A stretch of DNA of 64,000 nt from an uncultured Dorea sp. (GCA_910578455.1 CAJTQA010000012.1:14305-78304); one strand, 5' to 3'; positions 52,490 through 62,079 are shown, counted from the first letter of the stretch. A program made the numbers and translations. Notes: generated by a model not told the origin, from the letters alone.

Positions 52490-53350
52490 ATGAGCAGGAT
52501 TCCATGTAATGTTAATAAAGATTTGCTGCCGCTGTATGTGGATAATGTGTGCAGTGAAGAGAGTAAGAGTATGGTAGAGGAGCATCTTGCCGGGTGCGAG
52601 GAGTGCCAGGGATATTATGACGCGTTAAGGGAAGGGATTCCCGAGGAGAAGATTGCGGAGGAAAAGGAAGAGCTTTTATCTGAGGAAAAGATGAGGGAGG
52701 CGGAAGTTTCGGTTATCAAAGGTGCGAAGAAGGAGATATCGAAGAATCAGGGACGTAAGATTGCAGTGGTAACGGCAGGTTTCATTTTCCTCATCTTTGT
52801 GCTGGAAGGGCTGACGGGCTCTTATATGGGATGGCTGGGGAAACTTCCTATATTCGATCTCCGGGCCAAGGTGGAGGATGTGCACGTTACAGAGCTTTAC
52901 CAGCTAAAAAACGGATATCTGTATATTACTGTAGAACCGGAGAAAAAGTGCCACACTACTTATGCGGGCAATCTGCAGGAGGTTTATGACAAAAAAGAAG
53001 GATATACCGGCGTGTACGAGGGATTTTTCGGGCTGGAGAGTGCTCCGCTGGATTTTAATGCGATTCCCATAAAGAGAGTTTCCTATGTCTATCCCCTTTC
53101 AGGGAAGGAGACGGGAGAGTACCGTGAGAACTCGGCTATTTACCTGGAAGGAAAAGGGGGAGAAAAGCTTGAGATTTGGAAAAAGGGTCAGGAAGTGGAG
53201 CCGGCGCCCCCGGAGATTGAGGGAAAGGCTAAAAAAGCTATAGATGAGGAGCTTAAACGTGCCAGGGAGTGGACGGAAAACAATGAAATGACTGCGGAGG
53301 AGGCAGAGGAGCTGTCAGGCGATGCGTGTATCATAACAGAAGATGAGTAA
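52490..53350 (+). CDS. Zinc-finger (zf-HC2) transmembrane anti-sigma factor
   Basis: 286-residue anti-sigma factor. The N-terminal domain has a zinc motif C-x-H-x3-C-x2-C type ('CNVNKDLLPLYVD' then 'VEEHLAGCEECQGYY', the HLAGCEEC giving Hx3Cx2C). A single transmembrane segment is at about 88-107 ('IAVVTAGFIFLIFVLEGL'). The extracytoplasmic part is mostly beta structure and of unrecognised function, presumably sensing or receiving cleavage. It should hold the ECF sigma at the membrane. AAAGGAGG precedes the ATG. Confidence 0.9.
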   Translation: MSRIPCNVNKDLLPLYVDNVCSEESKSMVEEHLAGCEECQGYYDALREGIPEEKIAEEKEELLSEEKMREAEVSVIKGAKKEISKNQGRKIAVVTAGFIFLIFVLEGLTGSYMGWLGKLPIFDLRAKVEDVHVTELYQLKNGYLYITVEPEKKCHTTYAGNLQEVYDKKEGYTGVYEGFFGLESAPLDFNAIPIKRVSYVYPLSGKETGEYRENSAIYLEGKGGEKLEIWKKGQEVEPAPPEIEGKAKKAIDEELKRAREWTENNEMTAEEAEELSGDACIITEDE

Positions 53351-53468
53351 AATATTAGTTTTTCTGCAAATCGGACGATATATAATATAGAAAGAATCGT
53401 GTTGTTTTACGATTGCGGGAGCATAAAGTGAGGAGCAATCAAATGTATCAAAGTATGGGAGGGATTCG

Positions 53469-54611
53469 ATGAGCAGGATAAACGGTGCGGTGTCTCGAAT
53501 CGCGGGTAAGAATATCCAGGCGGCATCCCCGAAGGCGGAGATTCCTGCGGAGCAGACGGCCGGAAGGACGGAAAGTGCGAAAGATGAGTTTACGCTCTCC
53601 GTGGGCTGGCCGAAACAGACGGTGCTGAGAAAAGCGGTGCTTGAGGAACTTGCCACTTTACAGAAGGATTTTTCGAAGGTTCATATTGTCATCGGAACAG
53701 AGATAGATGAAGGGAATCTGGCGGAGACGGCGGCCGGACTCGGAGCCGGAAAGCACCTTGTCATATCAGCGGAGTGGCTGGAGCAGATGGGGTCGGACGC
53801 AGAGTCGTTAGAAAAGGGAAAGACGATTCTGCGGCAGGTGCTGTCGCAGCTTTCCAAGGACAGTGAAGGATTTCTTGCACAGGGAGCCTATATCGGGGAA
53901 GATGAAGTGCGGATGTGGGCGGCAAAGGATCCTGCCTTTGGGCAGGAGGAAAAGGATGACCCGTTTGCGGAAGAAAAGCGTGTAATCGAGCAGATGAACA
54001 AGATGACGGAGGAGATGAAGGCGGCAAAGAACAAGAGCCGCATCAAAGTGTCGTCATCTGCGTTTTCCGTGTCCGGGCTTTACGCCAAGGTGGCGGGAGC
54101 CAGTTCCAGGGGCCAGGTGCAGTCTGCCATGGGAGAAGCACGCCGCAGCATGGCATCGCTTCGGATGGTGGCGAGCCTCGGGAATCAGAAGGAACAGGCA
54201 AAGGCGCGTTCGGCGATCAGCTCAATCCAAAAGCTTTTGGTCAGAGGGAGCCGCAAGATACGCCGCCTGAATGAAGAGGAGCTTACGAAGATTAAGAAAA
54301 AGAAGGCGGCGGAGAAGAAAAAAGCGGAAAAACTTAAAGTTGAATTGCAGAAAAAACGCAATGCGCGGAAGATTGCCGACAGAGGAATCGCTATGGAGGG
54401 GCATCTGGCGGATGTGAACCATGCGTTCCAGTTCAGGAACCGGGATGAGGAAGAGCGTTACATGAATTATTCGCCGTATGCTGCTCCGGCAGACATCTCT
54501 ATGCCGGTGGATACCATCGCGGCAGGAGCGGCAGGAATGGGCGCTGCAAGCGGGATTGCCGCAGCGGATATCACGGTCTCGGAGGCGGTGTCATTCGACC
54601 AGATTCTTTAG
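53469..54611 (+). CDS. Hypothetical protein with coiled-coil and basic region
   Basis: 380 residues, no signal peptide and no membrane segment. The N-terminal third has mixed alpha/beta character ('SKVHIVIGTEIDEGNLAETA'); residues about 280-305 are a Lys/Glu-rich helix (KKKKAAEKKKAEKL) that likely forms a coiled coil and may bind nucleic acid; the C-terminus is Ala/Gly-rich. I do not recognise the family. It follows GGAGGG at good spacing. It stands alone between the anti-sigma and ArsC-like genes, with a -10-like TATAAT at 53381-53386 but a poor -35. A function cannot be assigned. Confidence 0.75.
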   Translation: MSRINGAVSRIAGKNIQAASPKAEIPAEQTAGRTESAKDEFTLSVGWPKQTVLRKAVLEELATLQKDFSKVHIVIGTEIDEGNLAETAAGLGAGKHLVISAEWLEQMGSDAESLEKGKTILRQVLSQLSKDSEGFLAQGAYIGEDEVRMWAAKDPAFGQEEKDDPFAEEKRVIEQMNKMTEEMKAAKNKSRIKVSSSAFSVSGLYAKVAGASSRGQVQSAMGEARRSMASLRMVASLGNQKEQAKARSAISSIQKLLVRGSRKIRRLNEEELTKIKKKKAAEKKKAEKLKVELQKKRNARKIADRGIAMEGHLADVNHAFQFRNRDEEERYMNYSPYAAPADISMPVDTIAAGAAGMGAASGIAAADITVSEAVSFDQIL

Positions 54612-54695
54612 AACGGCGTGGGCTGTGCCGGTTGGGAAGAGTGATGGAGAGGAATGCAGTGATTTAGATAGAATCAAAGTCTTTAAGGAGGAGTT

Positions 54696-55055
54696 ATGAG
54701 CATTTTATTTTTGGAATACCCGAAGTGCAGTACGTGTAAAAAGGCAAAAGCCTGGCTTTTAGAACAGGGGGTTGCTTTTGACGCGCGCCATATCGTGGAG
54801 CAGAATCCCACGAAGGAGGAGCTTTCCCTGTGGCATAAAAGGAGCGGGCTTGGAATTAAGCGGTTTGTCAATACCAGCGGCATGAAGTACAGGGAACTGG
54901 GGCTTAAGGATAAGCTGCCTGGGATGTCAGAGGAGGAAGTGTGTGAACTGCTCTCCACAGACGGGATGCTGGTGAAACGCCCGATTGCCGTAGGTGAAGA
55001 TTTTGTGCTGCCTGGCTTTAAGGAGGCAGAGTGGAAAGAAAAGCTGAATTTGTAG
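54696..55055 (+). CDS. ArsC/Spx-family protein
   Basis: 119-residue thioredoxin-fold protein of the ArsC/Spx/YffB family. It begins with 'LFLEYPKCSTCKKAKAWLL', where CSTC is the redox CxxC site (more like Spx than classical ArsC). The conserved 'RPIAVGEDFVLPGF' (ArsC: RP) lies near the end. In the Spx group this fold binds RNA polymerase; in ArsC it reduces arsenate. With neither an ars operon nor a stress gene next to it, the role is open. AAGGAGG precedes the ATG. It ends at a strong inverted repeat shared with the convergent ZIP gene. Confidence 0.85.
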   Translation: MSILFLEYPKCSTCKKAKAWLLEQGVAFDARHIVEQNPTKEELSLWHKRSGLGIKRFVNTSGMKYRELGLKDKLPGMSEEEVCELLSTDGMLVKRPIAVGEDFVLPGFKEAEWKEKLNL

Positions 55056-55090
55056 AAGAAAAGCAGAAAAGCGTGTAAGACGGACAATCT

Positions 55091-55136
55091 GCGGACAGAA
55101 TCAAAGGTGAGCAATGCTGCCTTTGATTCTGTCCGC
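55091..55136. terminator. Perfect 17-bp hairpin between convergent genes
   Basis: GCGGACAGAATCAAAGG (55091-55107) and its exact reverse complement (55120-55136) flank a 12-base loop. It sits between the ArsC-like gene (plus) and the ZIP gene (minus) and can stop transcription from both sides. T-rich tails are weak on either strand. Confidence 0.75.
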
Positions 55137-55155
55137 TGTTTCTTCCTGTGCTGTT

Positions 55156-55932
55156 TTACCCGAGTGCTACGTCCAGTACCATCATAAGCGTGAACCCCAG
55201 TGCGGCGCCGATGGTTCCGATGTTGGAATGTTCACCGTTCTGGGATTCCGGTATCAGCTCTTCTACCACTACGTAGATCATAGCTCCTGCGGCGAATGCC
55301 AGCAGATAGGGGAGGATGCGCGTAACACATTCTGCCAGAAGAATGGTGGCCGTGCCTCCGATGGGTTCTACGATGCCGGAGAGCACTCCTGCGGCAAATG
55401 CTCTTTTTCGGGACATGCCCTCGCTCCGAAGGGGCATGGAGATGATGGCTCCCTCGGGGAAATTCTGAACTGCAATGCCTATGGAGAGCACCAGTGCGCC
55501 TGCCATTGTGATTCCTGTATTCCTGAGCAGTGCGCCTGCCAGGGTCACGCCCACCGCCATGCCTTCCGGGAGGTTGTGGAGCGTCACCGCGAATACCAGC
55601 ATGGCGGCGCGGGGGAGCTTGCTGCGAACGCCCTCCGGCGTATCACTGCCTTTGTGGAGATGAGGAATCAGGCTGTCTAGTAGAAGCAGGAATGCGATAC
55701 CAAGGAGAAACCCTGCTGCTGCCGGAAACCATCCGGGCATGTTCTGTTCCTCGGAAAGTTCGATCGCCGGAATGAGCAGCGACCAGACCGAGGCCGCAAT
55801 CATAACGCCGGAGGCAAACCCCAGAAGAAACTTCTCGAGTTTTAAGTTCATCTTTCCGCGCATCAAAAATACCATCGCCGCACCCAGCGATGTTCCAACA
55901 AACGGAATCATCAAAATCGCAAACGCCTGCAT
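55156..55932 (-). CDS. ZIP-family metal transporter
   Basis: 258-residue membrane protein of the ZIP (ZupT-like) family moving zinc or other divalent metals into the cell. About eight hydrophobic segments are visible. The metal-binding sites are intact: 'HNLPEGMAVG' and 'QNFPEGAII', plus 'GIVEPIGG'. The start is the ATG at 55932 after AGAGGG; an in-frame GTG at 55941 precedes it. It is convergent with the ArsC-like gene and divergent from glyA. Confidence 0.92.
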   Translation of the reverse strand: MQAFAILMIPFVGTSLGAAMVFLMRGKMNLKLEKFLLGFASGVMIAASVWSLLIPAIELSEEQNMPGWFPAAAGFLLGIAFLLLLDSLIPHLHKGSDTPEGVRSKLPRAAMLVFAVTLHNLPEGMAVGVTLAGALLRNTGITMAGALVLSIGIAVQNFPEGAIISMPLRSEGMSRKRAFAAGVLSGIVEPIGGTATILLAECVTRILPYLLAFAAGAMIYVVVEELIPESQNGEHSNIGTIGAALGFTLMMVLDVALG

Positions 55933-56140
55933 ATTTATCACCCTCTAACCAATGTTGGCGGGCAAATTGCCCACGAATCTCAGTATTATTATATTCCCCT
56001 CAGGGAAAGATGTTATTCATGAGGGCAAGAGGGTATTTTTACGCTTTCCACTTTGGCAAAAGTATGATAAGATAGCTGTATTACTATTGTCAAAAGGGGC
56101 ATTACTATTAGAAAATGAATCGTGCAAAGGAGGATGAGCG

Positions 56141-57376
56141 ATGTATACATTTGATGAGATTAAACAGGCGGATCCGGAGATCGCCCAGGCGATTACGGAT
56201 GAGATGGAGCGGCAGAATTCCCATATCGAGCTGATTGCCTCGGAGAACTGGGTGAGCAGGGCGGTGATGGCGGCCATGGGAAGTCCTTTGACGAACAAGT
56301 ACGCAGAAGGCTATCCGGGGAAACGGTATTACGGCGGGTGCCAGTGTGTGGATGCAGTAGAAGACCTTGCGAGGGACCGGGCAAAGAAACTGTTTGGCTG
56401 TGATTATGCCAATGTGCAGCCCCACTCCGGCGCGCAGGCGAATCTTGCAGTATTTTTTGCGATGCTGAAACCGGGGGACAAGATTCTGGGCATGAACCTT
56501 GACCACGGCGGGCATCTGACCCATGGCTCGCCGGTGAACATGTCGGGTTCTTATTTTGAGACGTCCTTTTACGGAGTTAATGACGAGGGCGTGATTGACT
56601 ATGACGCGGTTCGGGAGACGGCGCTTAAGGAGAGGCCAAAGCTTATCATCGCCGGAGCCAGCGCATATGCAAGGACGATTGATTTCAAGCGGTTCAGGGA
56701 GATTGCGGACGAAGTGGGGGCATATCTTATGGTGGATATGGCGCACATCGCCGGGCTTGTGGCGGCAGGCCTTCACCCGAGCCCGATTCCGTATGCGGAC
56801 GTAGTGACTACGACCACCCACAAGACGCTGCGGGGGCCGAGAGGCGGCATGATCCTTTGCAACAGCGAGGCGGCGGAGAAGTTTAACTTTGACAAGGCGA
56901 TATTCCCGGGAACACAGGGCGGGCCGTTAGAGCATGTGATCGCAGGGAAGGCGGTCTGCTTTAAGGAGGCTCTTGAGCCGGAATTCAAGGAGTACCAGCA
57001 GCAGATCATCAAAAATGCACAGGCTCTGTGCAAGGGGCTTATGGCGCGCGGAGTTAAGATCGTGTCCGGCGGAACGGATAACCATCTGATGCTGGTGGAT
57101 TTAAGCCAGGAGGAAGTTACCGGAAAAGAACTGGAGAAACGTCTTGACGAGGCGCATATCACATGCAATAAAAACACGATCCCCAATGACCCGCGCTCAC
57201 CTTTTGTCACCAGCGGCGTGAGGCTTGGAACTCCGGCAGTCACAACGCGGGGCATGAAGGAAGAGGATATGGAGACGATCGCGGAGGCGATTGCCATGGT
57301 CATCAAAGAGGAAGGGGCGGTAGAACAGGCGAGGGAGCTTGTGAAAAAATTGACAGATAAGTACCCGCTGATCTAA
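56141..57376 (+). CDS. glyA: Serine hydroxymethyltransferase
   Basis: 411-residue PLP enzyme converting serine and tetrahydrofolate to glycine and methylene-THF. The PLP lysine is K228 in '[13 protein letters not shown]'; '[14 protein letters not shown]', '[10 protein letters not shown]' and '[12 protein letters not shown]' are intact. AAGGAGGATGAG precedes the ATG. Single gene here, upstream of nrdD; methylene-THF feeds thymidylate synthesis, in keeping with the neighbouring ribonucleotide reductase. Confidence 0.97.
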   Translation: MYTFDEIKQADPEIAQAITDEMERQNSHIELIASENWVSRAVMAAMGSPLTNKYAEGYPGKRYYGGCQCVDAVEDLARDRAKKLFGCDYANVQPHSGAQANLAVFFAMLKPGDKILGMNLDHGGHLTHGSPVNMSGSYFETSFYGVNDEGVIDYDAVRETALKERPKLIIAGASAYARTIDFKRFREIADEVGAYLMVDMAHIAGLVAAGLHPSPIPYADVVTTTTHKTLRGPRGGMILCNSEAAEKFNFDKAIFPGTQGGPLEHVIAGKAVCFKEALEPEFKEYQQQIIKNAQALCKGLMARGVKIVSGGTDNHLMLVDLSQEEVTGKELEKRLDEAHITCNKNTIPNDPRSPFVTSGVRLGTPAVTTRGMKEEDMETIAEAIAMVIKEEGAVEQARELVKKLTDKYPLI

Positions 57377-57420
57377 ATGGCATGTGAAAAAAATATCTTA
57401 AAAAAATTTCAAAATACCTC

Positions 57421-57449
57421 TTTTCAAAAGCGCCAATATGCTGTATTAT
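57421..57449 (+). promoter_or_regulatory. Promoter of nrdDG
   Basis: TTTTCA (57421-57426), 17-base spacer, TATTAT (57444-57449). The NrdR boxes begin ten bases downstream, so a bound repressor would block the start. Confidence 0.6.
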
Positions 57450-57458
57450 AGAAAAGCG

Positions 57459-57505
57459 GCACAAGATATTGTGCCATGAAAAACAATAAAAGCAATATTT
57501 GGTGT
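57459..57505 (+). promoter_or_regulatory. Two NrdR boxes
   Basis: Box 1 GCACAAGATATTGTGC (57459-57474) matches the NrdR consensus (ACACWATATATWGTGT) at 13 of 16 positions and is itself palindromic. Box 2 AAGCAATATTTGGTGT (57490-57505) matches 12 of 16. Their starts are 31 bases apart, about three helix turns, the usual NrdR arrangement. NrdR represses reductase genes when dATP is high. Confidence 0.75.
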
Positions 57506-57532
57506 ATTGAATACTCGGGGGTACAGGTGTTT

Positions 57533-59716
57533 ATGGAAGTAAAAACGAATGTAATTAAGCGCAATGGAGAAGAGGTAGGCTTTGACCTGGACAAAATTAT
57601 CAATGCAATCCGGGCGGCAAACCGTGAGGTGGACAAGCTCCACCAGATGAACGAATACCAGGTGATGGCCATTGCGGATATGATAGCGTATAAGGTGCAG
57701 GAGACGCGCCATGCAGTGCATGTGGAAGATATTCAGGATATGGTAGAGACCGGCATCATGGAGATGCGCGGGTATGAAGTGGCGCAGAAGTATGTGCGCT
57801 ACCGCTACAAGAGGGAGCTGACCCGGAAGTCGAATACGACGGACAATGGGATTCTTGCCCTCATTGAGCACCTGAATGAAGAGGTGAACCAGGAGAATTC
57901 GAACAAGAATCCGGTGATCAATTCCACTCAGCGGGATTACATGGCGGGCGAGGTAAGCAAGGACCTGTCAAGGCGCGTACTTCTTCCAGAGGAAGTAGTA
58001 CAGGCGCACGAGGCGGGGATCATCCATTTTCATGATTCGGACTATTTTGCACAGAAGGAGCATAACTGCGACCTTATCAACCTGGAAGACATGCTGCAGA
58101 ACGGTACGGTCATCAGCGAGACGATGATTGAGAAACCGCACAGTTTCTTTACGGCATGCAATGTCACCACCCAGATTGTGGCCCAGGTTGCCAGCAACCA
58201 GTACGGCGGCCAGTCTTTTTCACTGGCACATCTGGCGCCCTTTGTGGACATAAGCAGGAAGAAGATTCGGAATGCGGTAATTGAAGAGCGCAAGGACTGC
58301 CGGGAGAGCCTTGACGACGTCATAATCGACAGAGTGACGGAGAGAAGGCTGCGCGAGGAGATTAAGAGCGGGATTCAGACGATACAGTATCAGCTTATCA
58401 CCCTTATGACCTGTAACGGACAGGCGCCGTTCGTGACGGTGTTTATGTATCTGGATGAGGTGGAGGACGGCCAGATCAGGGAAGACCTGGCTCTGATTAT
58501 CGAGGAAGTGCTGATACAGAGGATGCAGGGCGTGAAGAACGAGGCAGGAGTGTGGATCACTCCGGCATTTCCAAAGCTTATCTATGTCCTGGATGAAGAC
58601 AATATTTCCGAGAAATCCAGGTACTGGTACCTGACAGAGCTTGCTGCCCGGTGTACGGCAAAGCGCATGGTGCCGGATTATATCTCGGCAAAGATCATGA
58701 AAGAGCTGAAACAGGGGGAAGTGTATACCTGTATGGGATGCCGTTCTTTCCTTACTGTGGAGGACACCCAGAAGAATCCGGACGGCAGCCACAAGTTTTA
58801 CGGAAGGTTTAACCAGGGAGTGGTGACGATCAACCTTGTGGATGTGGCATGTTCTTCCGAGGGAAATATGGAAAAATTCTGGAAGATACTGGACGAGAGG
58901 CTGGAGCTGTGCCACCGGGCGCTGCGGTGCAGGCATGAGCGGCTCCTGGGAACAATCTCGGACGTTGCGCCGATCCTGTGGCAGAACGGCGCGCTGGCAA
59001 GGCTTAAGAAAGGCGAGCCTATCGACAAGCTTTTGTATAACGGCTATTCTACTATTTCGCTGGGGTATGCGGGGCTCTATGAGATGTGCGTGAGGATGCT
59101 TGGCAAATCCCACACAGACCCGGAGGCAAGCCCGTTCGCGCTCCAGGTTATGCAGAGGCTCAACGACAAGTGCAAGGAGTGGAAGACGGCGGAGAATATC
59201 AGCTATTCCGTATATGGAACGCCGATGGAGTCTACCACATATAAGTTCGCGAAATGCCTGCAGAAACGGTTCGGCATCATTCCGGGGGTAACGGACAAGA
59301 ACTATATTACAAACAGCTATCATGTACATGTGTCGGAGGAGATTGACGCGTTTAAGAAGTTAAAGTTTGAGGCGGACTTCCAGAAACTGTCGCCGGGCGG
59401 AGCCATAAGCTACGTAGAAGTTCCGAACATGCAGAACAATATCCCGGCGGTTGTGACGGTGATGCGGTTTATCTATGACAATATCATGTATGCGGAGCTG
59501 AATACAAAGAGTGATTTCTGCGAGTCCTGCGGCTATAACGGCGAGATACTGATTAAGGAGGACGATGCGGGCAAGCTTGTATGGGAATGCCCCAACTGCG
59601 GAAACCGGGATCAGAACCATATGTTTGTGGCAAGAAGGACCTGCGGGTATATCGGAACGCAGTTCTGGAACCAGGGCAGGACGCAGGAGATTAAGGACAG
59701 GGTGCTGCATCTGTAA
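57533..59716 (+). CDS. nrdD: Anaerobic ribonucleoside-triphosphate reductase
   Basis: 727-residue class III reductase making deoxynucleotides without oxygen. An N-terminal ATP-cone is seen ('VIKRNGEEVGFDLDKIINAIRAAN'); near the C-terminus come the zinc cysteines (CESCGYNGE and CPNCGNRD) and the glycyl radical G705 in 'RRTCGYIGTQFW'. The frame opens at 57476 in the NrdR region, but the ATG at 57533 fits the family start and follows a GGGGGTACAGG-type site. nrdG follows 17 bases later. Enzyme is oxygen-sensitive, so the organism is an anaerobe. Confidence 0.96.
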   Translation: MEVKTNVIKRNGEEVGFDLDKIINAIRAANREVDKLHQMNEYQVMAIADMIAYKVQETRHAVHVEDIQDMVETGIMEMRGYEVAQKYVRYRYKRELTRKSNTTDNGILALIEHLNEEVNQENSNKNPVINSTQRDYMAGEVSKDLSRRVLLPEEVVQAHEAGIIHFHDSDYFAQKEHNCDLINLEDMLQNGTVISETMIEKPHSFFTACNVTTQIVAQVASNQYGGQSFSLAHLAPFVDISRKKIRNAVIEERKDCRESLDDVIIDRVTERRLREEIKSGIQTIQYQLITLMTCNGQAPFVTVFMYLDEVEDGQIREDLALIIEEVLIQRMQGVKNEAGVWITPAFPKLIYVLDEDNISEKSRYWYLTELAARCTAKRMVPDYISAKIMKELKQGEVYTCMGCRSFLTVEDTQKNPDGSHKFYGRFNQGVVTINLVDVACSSEGNMEKFWKILDERLELCHRALRCRHERLLGTISDVAPILWQNGALARLKKGEPIDKLLYNGYSTISLGYAGLYEMCVRMLGKSHTDPEASPFALQVMQRLNDKCKEWKTAENISYSVYGTPMESTTYKFAKCLQKRFGIIPGVTDKNYITNSYHVHVSEEIDAFKKLKFEADFQKLSPGGAISYVEVPNMQNNIPAVVTVMRFIYDNIMYAELNTKSDFCESCGYNGEILIKEDDAGKLVWECPNCGNRDQNHMFVARRTCGYIGTQFWNQGRTQEIKDRVLHL

Positions 59717-59733
59717 GGCAGCGGGGAAGTCAT

Positions 59734-60249
59734 ATGAATTACGGAAATATAAAAGAGTGCGACATTGCAGACGGCCCGGGCGTGAGGGTAAGCCTGTTCG
59801 TGTCCGGATGCAGGCATCACTGCAAAGGATGTTTCAACAAAGAGACATGGAACTTTGATTTTGGGATGCCCTATACGGAAGAGACGGAGGATACGATTAT
59901 CCGCCTCCTTTCGCCGGACTATATACAGGGCCTTACGCTGCTGGGAGGAGAGCCTTTTGAGCCGGAGAACCAGCGGGAGCTTGTGAAACTTTTGAGAAGG
60001 GTAAAGAGAGAGTATCCGCAGAAAGACATATGGAGCTACTCAGGCTACATTTTTGACGAGGACATGGTAAAAGGCGGCAGGGCGTATACGGATGTGACGG
60101 AGGAGATGCTGTCATACCTGGATGTTCTGGTGGACGGGCCGTTTATCGAGGCGCAGAGAGATATAACGCTTAAATTCCGGGGAAGTAAGAATCAGCGGAT
60201 CATCCGGCTGGAGAACGGAAGAGACGCAGGGAGGCTGTATGACTCTTAG
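59734..60249 (+). CDS. nrdG: Anaerobic reductase-activating protein (radical SAM)
   Basis: 171-residue radical SAM enzyme that makes the glycyl radical in NrdD. The iron-sulfur motif is Cx3Cx2C at C26, C30, C33 (GCRHHCKGC), with the SAM-binding 'LLGGEPFE' following. It is co-transcribed with nrdD under the NrdR boxes and ends at a strong terminator. Confidence 0.96.
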   Translation: MNYGNIKECDIADGPGVRVSLFVSGCRHHCKGCFNKETWNFDFGMPYTEETEDTIIRLLSPDYIQGLTLLGGEPFEPENQRELVKLLRRVKREYPQKDIWSYSGYIFDEDMVKGGRAYTDVTEEMLSYLDVLVDGPFIEAQRDITLKFRGSKNQRIIRLENGRDAGRLYDS

Positions 60250-60291
60250 AAGAAGATGATTCTCGGGAAAAATATATGAACGTCAGGAGAA

Positions 60292-60330
60292 CCCCTGTAA
60301 TATTAGTAGGAGTTGCTAATATTACAGGGG
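60292..60330 (+). terminator. Perfect 15-bp hairpin after nrdG
   Basis: CCCCTGTAATATTAG (60292-60306) pairs with CTAATATTACAGGGG (60316-60330) around nine bases, followed by ATTTCTGT. It ends the nrdDG transcript. Confidence 0.85.
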
Positions 60331-60382
60331 ATTTCTGTGTGCATCCAAAAATTTTTAACATTTTCTGAAAAAAAACAGATTT

Positions 60383-60411
60383 TTTTCTAAGGAAAAAATC
60401 GCTATTATAAT
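60383..60411 (+). promoter_or_regulatory. Promoter of the YesN/YesM pair
   Basis: A consensus TATAAT (60406-60411) lies 42 bases before the ATG. The -35 (TTTTCT at 60383-60388, 17-base spacer) is poor, so the promoter may need an activator. Confidence 0.5.
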
Positions 60412-60453
60412 AGATGTAAGAGGAAAAAGCAAAAGGACAGGCAGGGTAAGAGA

Positions 60454-62076
60454 ATGGAAAAGATAAAAATATTCCTTGTTGAAGATGAGATTGTGATACG
60501 GAACGGAATTAAGAGCGGCATTGAGTGGGAGGCAGAAGGATATGAGTTCGTGGGGGAGGCAAGCGACGGGGAGCTTGCGTACCCTATGATTTTAAAGGAA
60601 AAGCCGGACATACTGATTACGGATATCCGGATGCCGTTTATGGACGGGCTGGAATTAAGCCGGCTGGTCAGGCAGGAGTTCCCGGATATTAAGATATTGA
60701 TCCTGAGCGGCTATGATGAGTTTGACTATGCCAAGGCGGCGATAAAATTAGGCGTTACCGAATATCTGCTAAAGCCGGTGAGCGCGTCTAAGCTTTTGGA
60801 TTCCCTGCGCGGGGTGAGCGGGCTCATCCGGCAGGAGAGGGGGGAGAAGGAGCTTTTGATGCGGTATTCCGAGGAAATGCGGGAAAACACGGAGCATGAA
60901 AAGCATAAATTCTTCACGCAGCTTGTGTCGGGGGAGCTTTCCATGGCGGAGGCCATTGAGACGGGAAAGCAGTACGGGATGAACCTGACCGCTCCGGTGT
61001 ACGGTGTGATGCTTTTTAAGGTATTTGGCGGGGCCGGGGAGAGAAAGCAGGCCGGACTTCTTATAGAGGTCTGTGAGAAGTTGGAAGAGATGGTTTATCA
61101 GGCAGAGTATGCGTACAGCTTTCAGAGGGGCGTTGACGGCTGGGCGTACCTTCTGACGGCGGAGGATGAGCGGCAGATGGATGAGCGCATAAGGGGGCTG
61201 GCGAGACAGATAAAAGAGCTGATGGACGGCTACAGTGAGGTCGAGTATTTCGGCGGGATAGGCAGCATGGCGCTGCGGCTCAGGGAACTTCCGAAAGCCT
61301 TTGCGGATGCGGACCATGCGTTTTCCGGGCGGTTCATCAGCGCCCTGAACCAGTTTGTGAAGGTTGGGGAGCTAAGGCAGCTCCAGGAAACGGGAGATTT
61401 TGAGGTTAAGGGATTTGGGGAGATTGAGCGTACAAGGACTTCGGTGGAAAAATTCCTCAACAACGGTACGCAGGAGGAGGTAGAGTGCTTTGCCAGGGCA
61501 TATGTGGATGAGATGCCTGCGGAAAATTTTAAATCCACGCTGATGCGCCAGTATATCATTATGGATATCTACATTATTATAATGACATTTTACGAGAAAA
61601 TGGGCATATCTGACGATGATTTCCAGAGCGAGGCAGAAGATTTTAAAAATGCGGTACAGAAAGTGCACACGATTAAGGAGATTGAAGACTACATGAGGCG
61701 CCTTGTGGGGCGGGCCATTGAGCTGAGGGATGCCGTCAGCGGGCGCAGGTACACGGATATCATCGAGGCGGCAAAGGAGCAGATAGAAAATACGTATATG
61801 TCGGAGGATATCTCTCTCAACGCTGTAGCGGCGAAAGTGGGGATGAGTCCCAGCTATTTCAGCTCTGTGTTCAGCCGGGAGATGGGAAAGACTTTTGTAG
61901 AGTATCTGACGGCTATCCGCATGGACAAGGCGAAGGAGCTCTTGATGTGCTCGCCCATGAAGACATCTGAAATCGGATATGAGGTGGGCTATAAAGACCC
62001 TCACTATTTCAGCTATATCTTTAAGAAGACGCAGGGGTGCTCGCCGAAAGAGTACCGCGCGAGGAGAAAGGAGTAG
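60454..62076 (+). CDS. YesN-type response regulator, AraC-family DNA-binding
   Basis: 540-residue response regulator. The N-terminal receiver carries D57 in 'ILITDIRMPFMDG' and K in 'YLLKPVSASKL'; a long middle region (about 135-430) follows; the last 100 residues form two helix-turn-helix units of the AraC type ('EDISLNAVAAKVGMSPSYFSSVFSREMGKTF' and 'KTSEIGYEVGYKDPHYFSYIFKKTQGCSP'). This family usually controls sugar ABC transporters. It starts after GGGTAAGAG and ends four bases before its kinase partner. No transporter is adjacent in the window. Confidence 0.92.
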   Translation: MEKIKIFLVEDEIVIRNGIKSGIEWEAEGYEFVGEASDGELAYPMILKEKPDILITDIRMPFMDGLELSRLVRQEFPDIKILILSGYDEFDYAKAAIKLGVTEYLLKPVSASKLLDSLRGVSGLIRQERGEKELLMRYSEEMRENTEHEKHKFFTQLVSGELSMAEAIETGKQYGMNLTAPVYGVMLFKVFGGAGERKQAGLLIEVCEKLEEMVYQAEYAYSFQRGVDGWAYLLTAEDERQMDERIRGLARQIKELMDGYSEVEYFGGIGSMALRLRELPKAFADADHAFSGRFISALNQFVKVGELRQLQETGDFEVKGFGEIERTRTSVEKFLNNGTQEEVECFARAYVDEMPAENFKSTLMRQYIIMDIYIIIMTFYEKMGISDDDFQSEAEDFKNAVQKVHTIKEIEDYMRRLVGRAIELRDAVSGRRYTDIIEAAKEQIENTYMSEDISLNAVAAKVGMSPSYFSSVFSREMGKTFVEYLTAIRMDKAKELLMCSPMKTSEIGYEVGYKDPHYFSYIFKKTQGCSPKEYRARRKE

Positions 62077-62079
62077 CCT

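Noticed and set aside
58220..59329. 369-residue minus-strand open frame inside nrdD
   Set aside because: It lies wholly within nrdD, whose catalytic motifs are evident; composition is typical of an antisense shadow.
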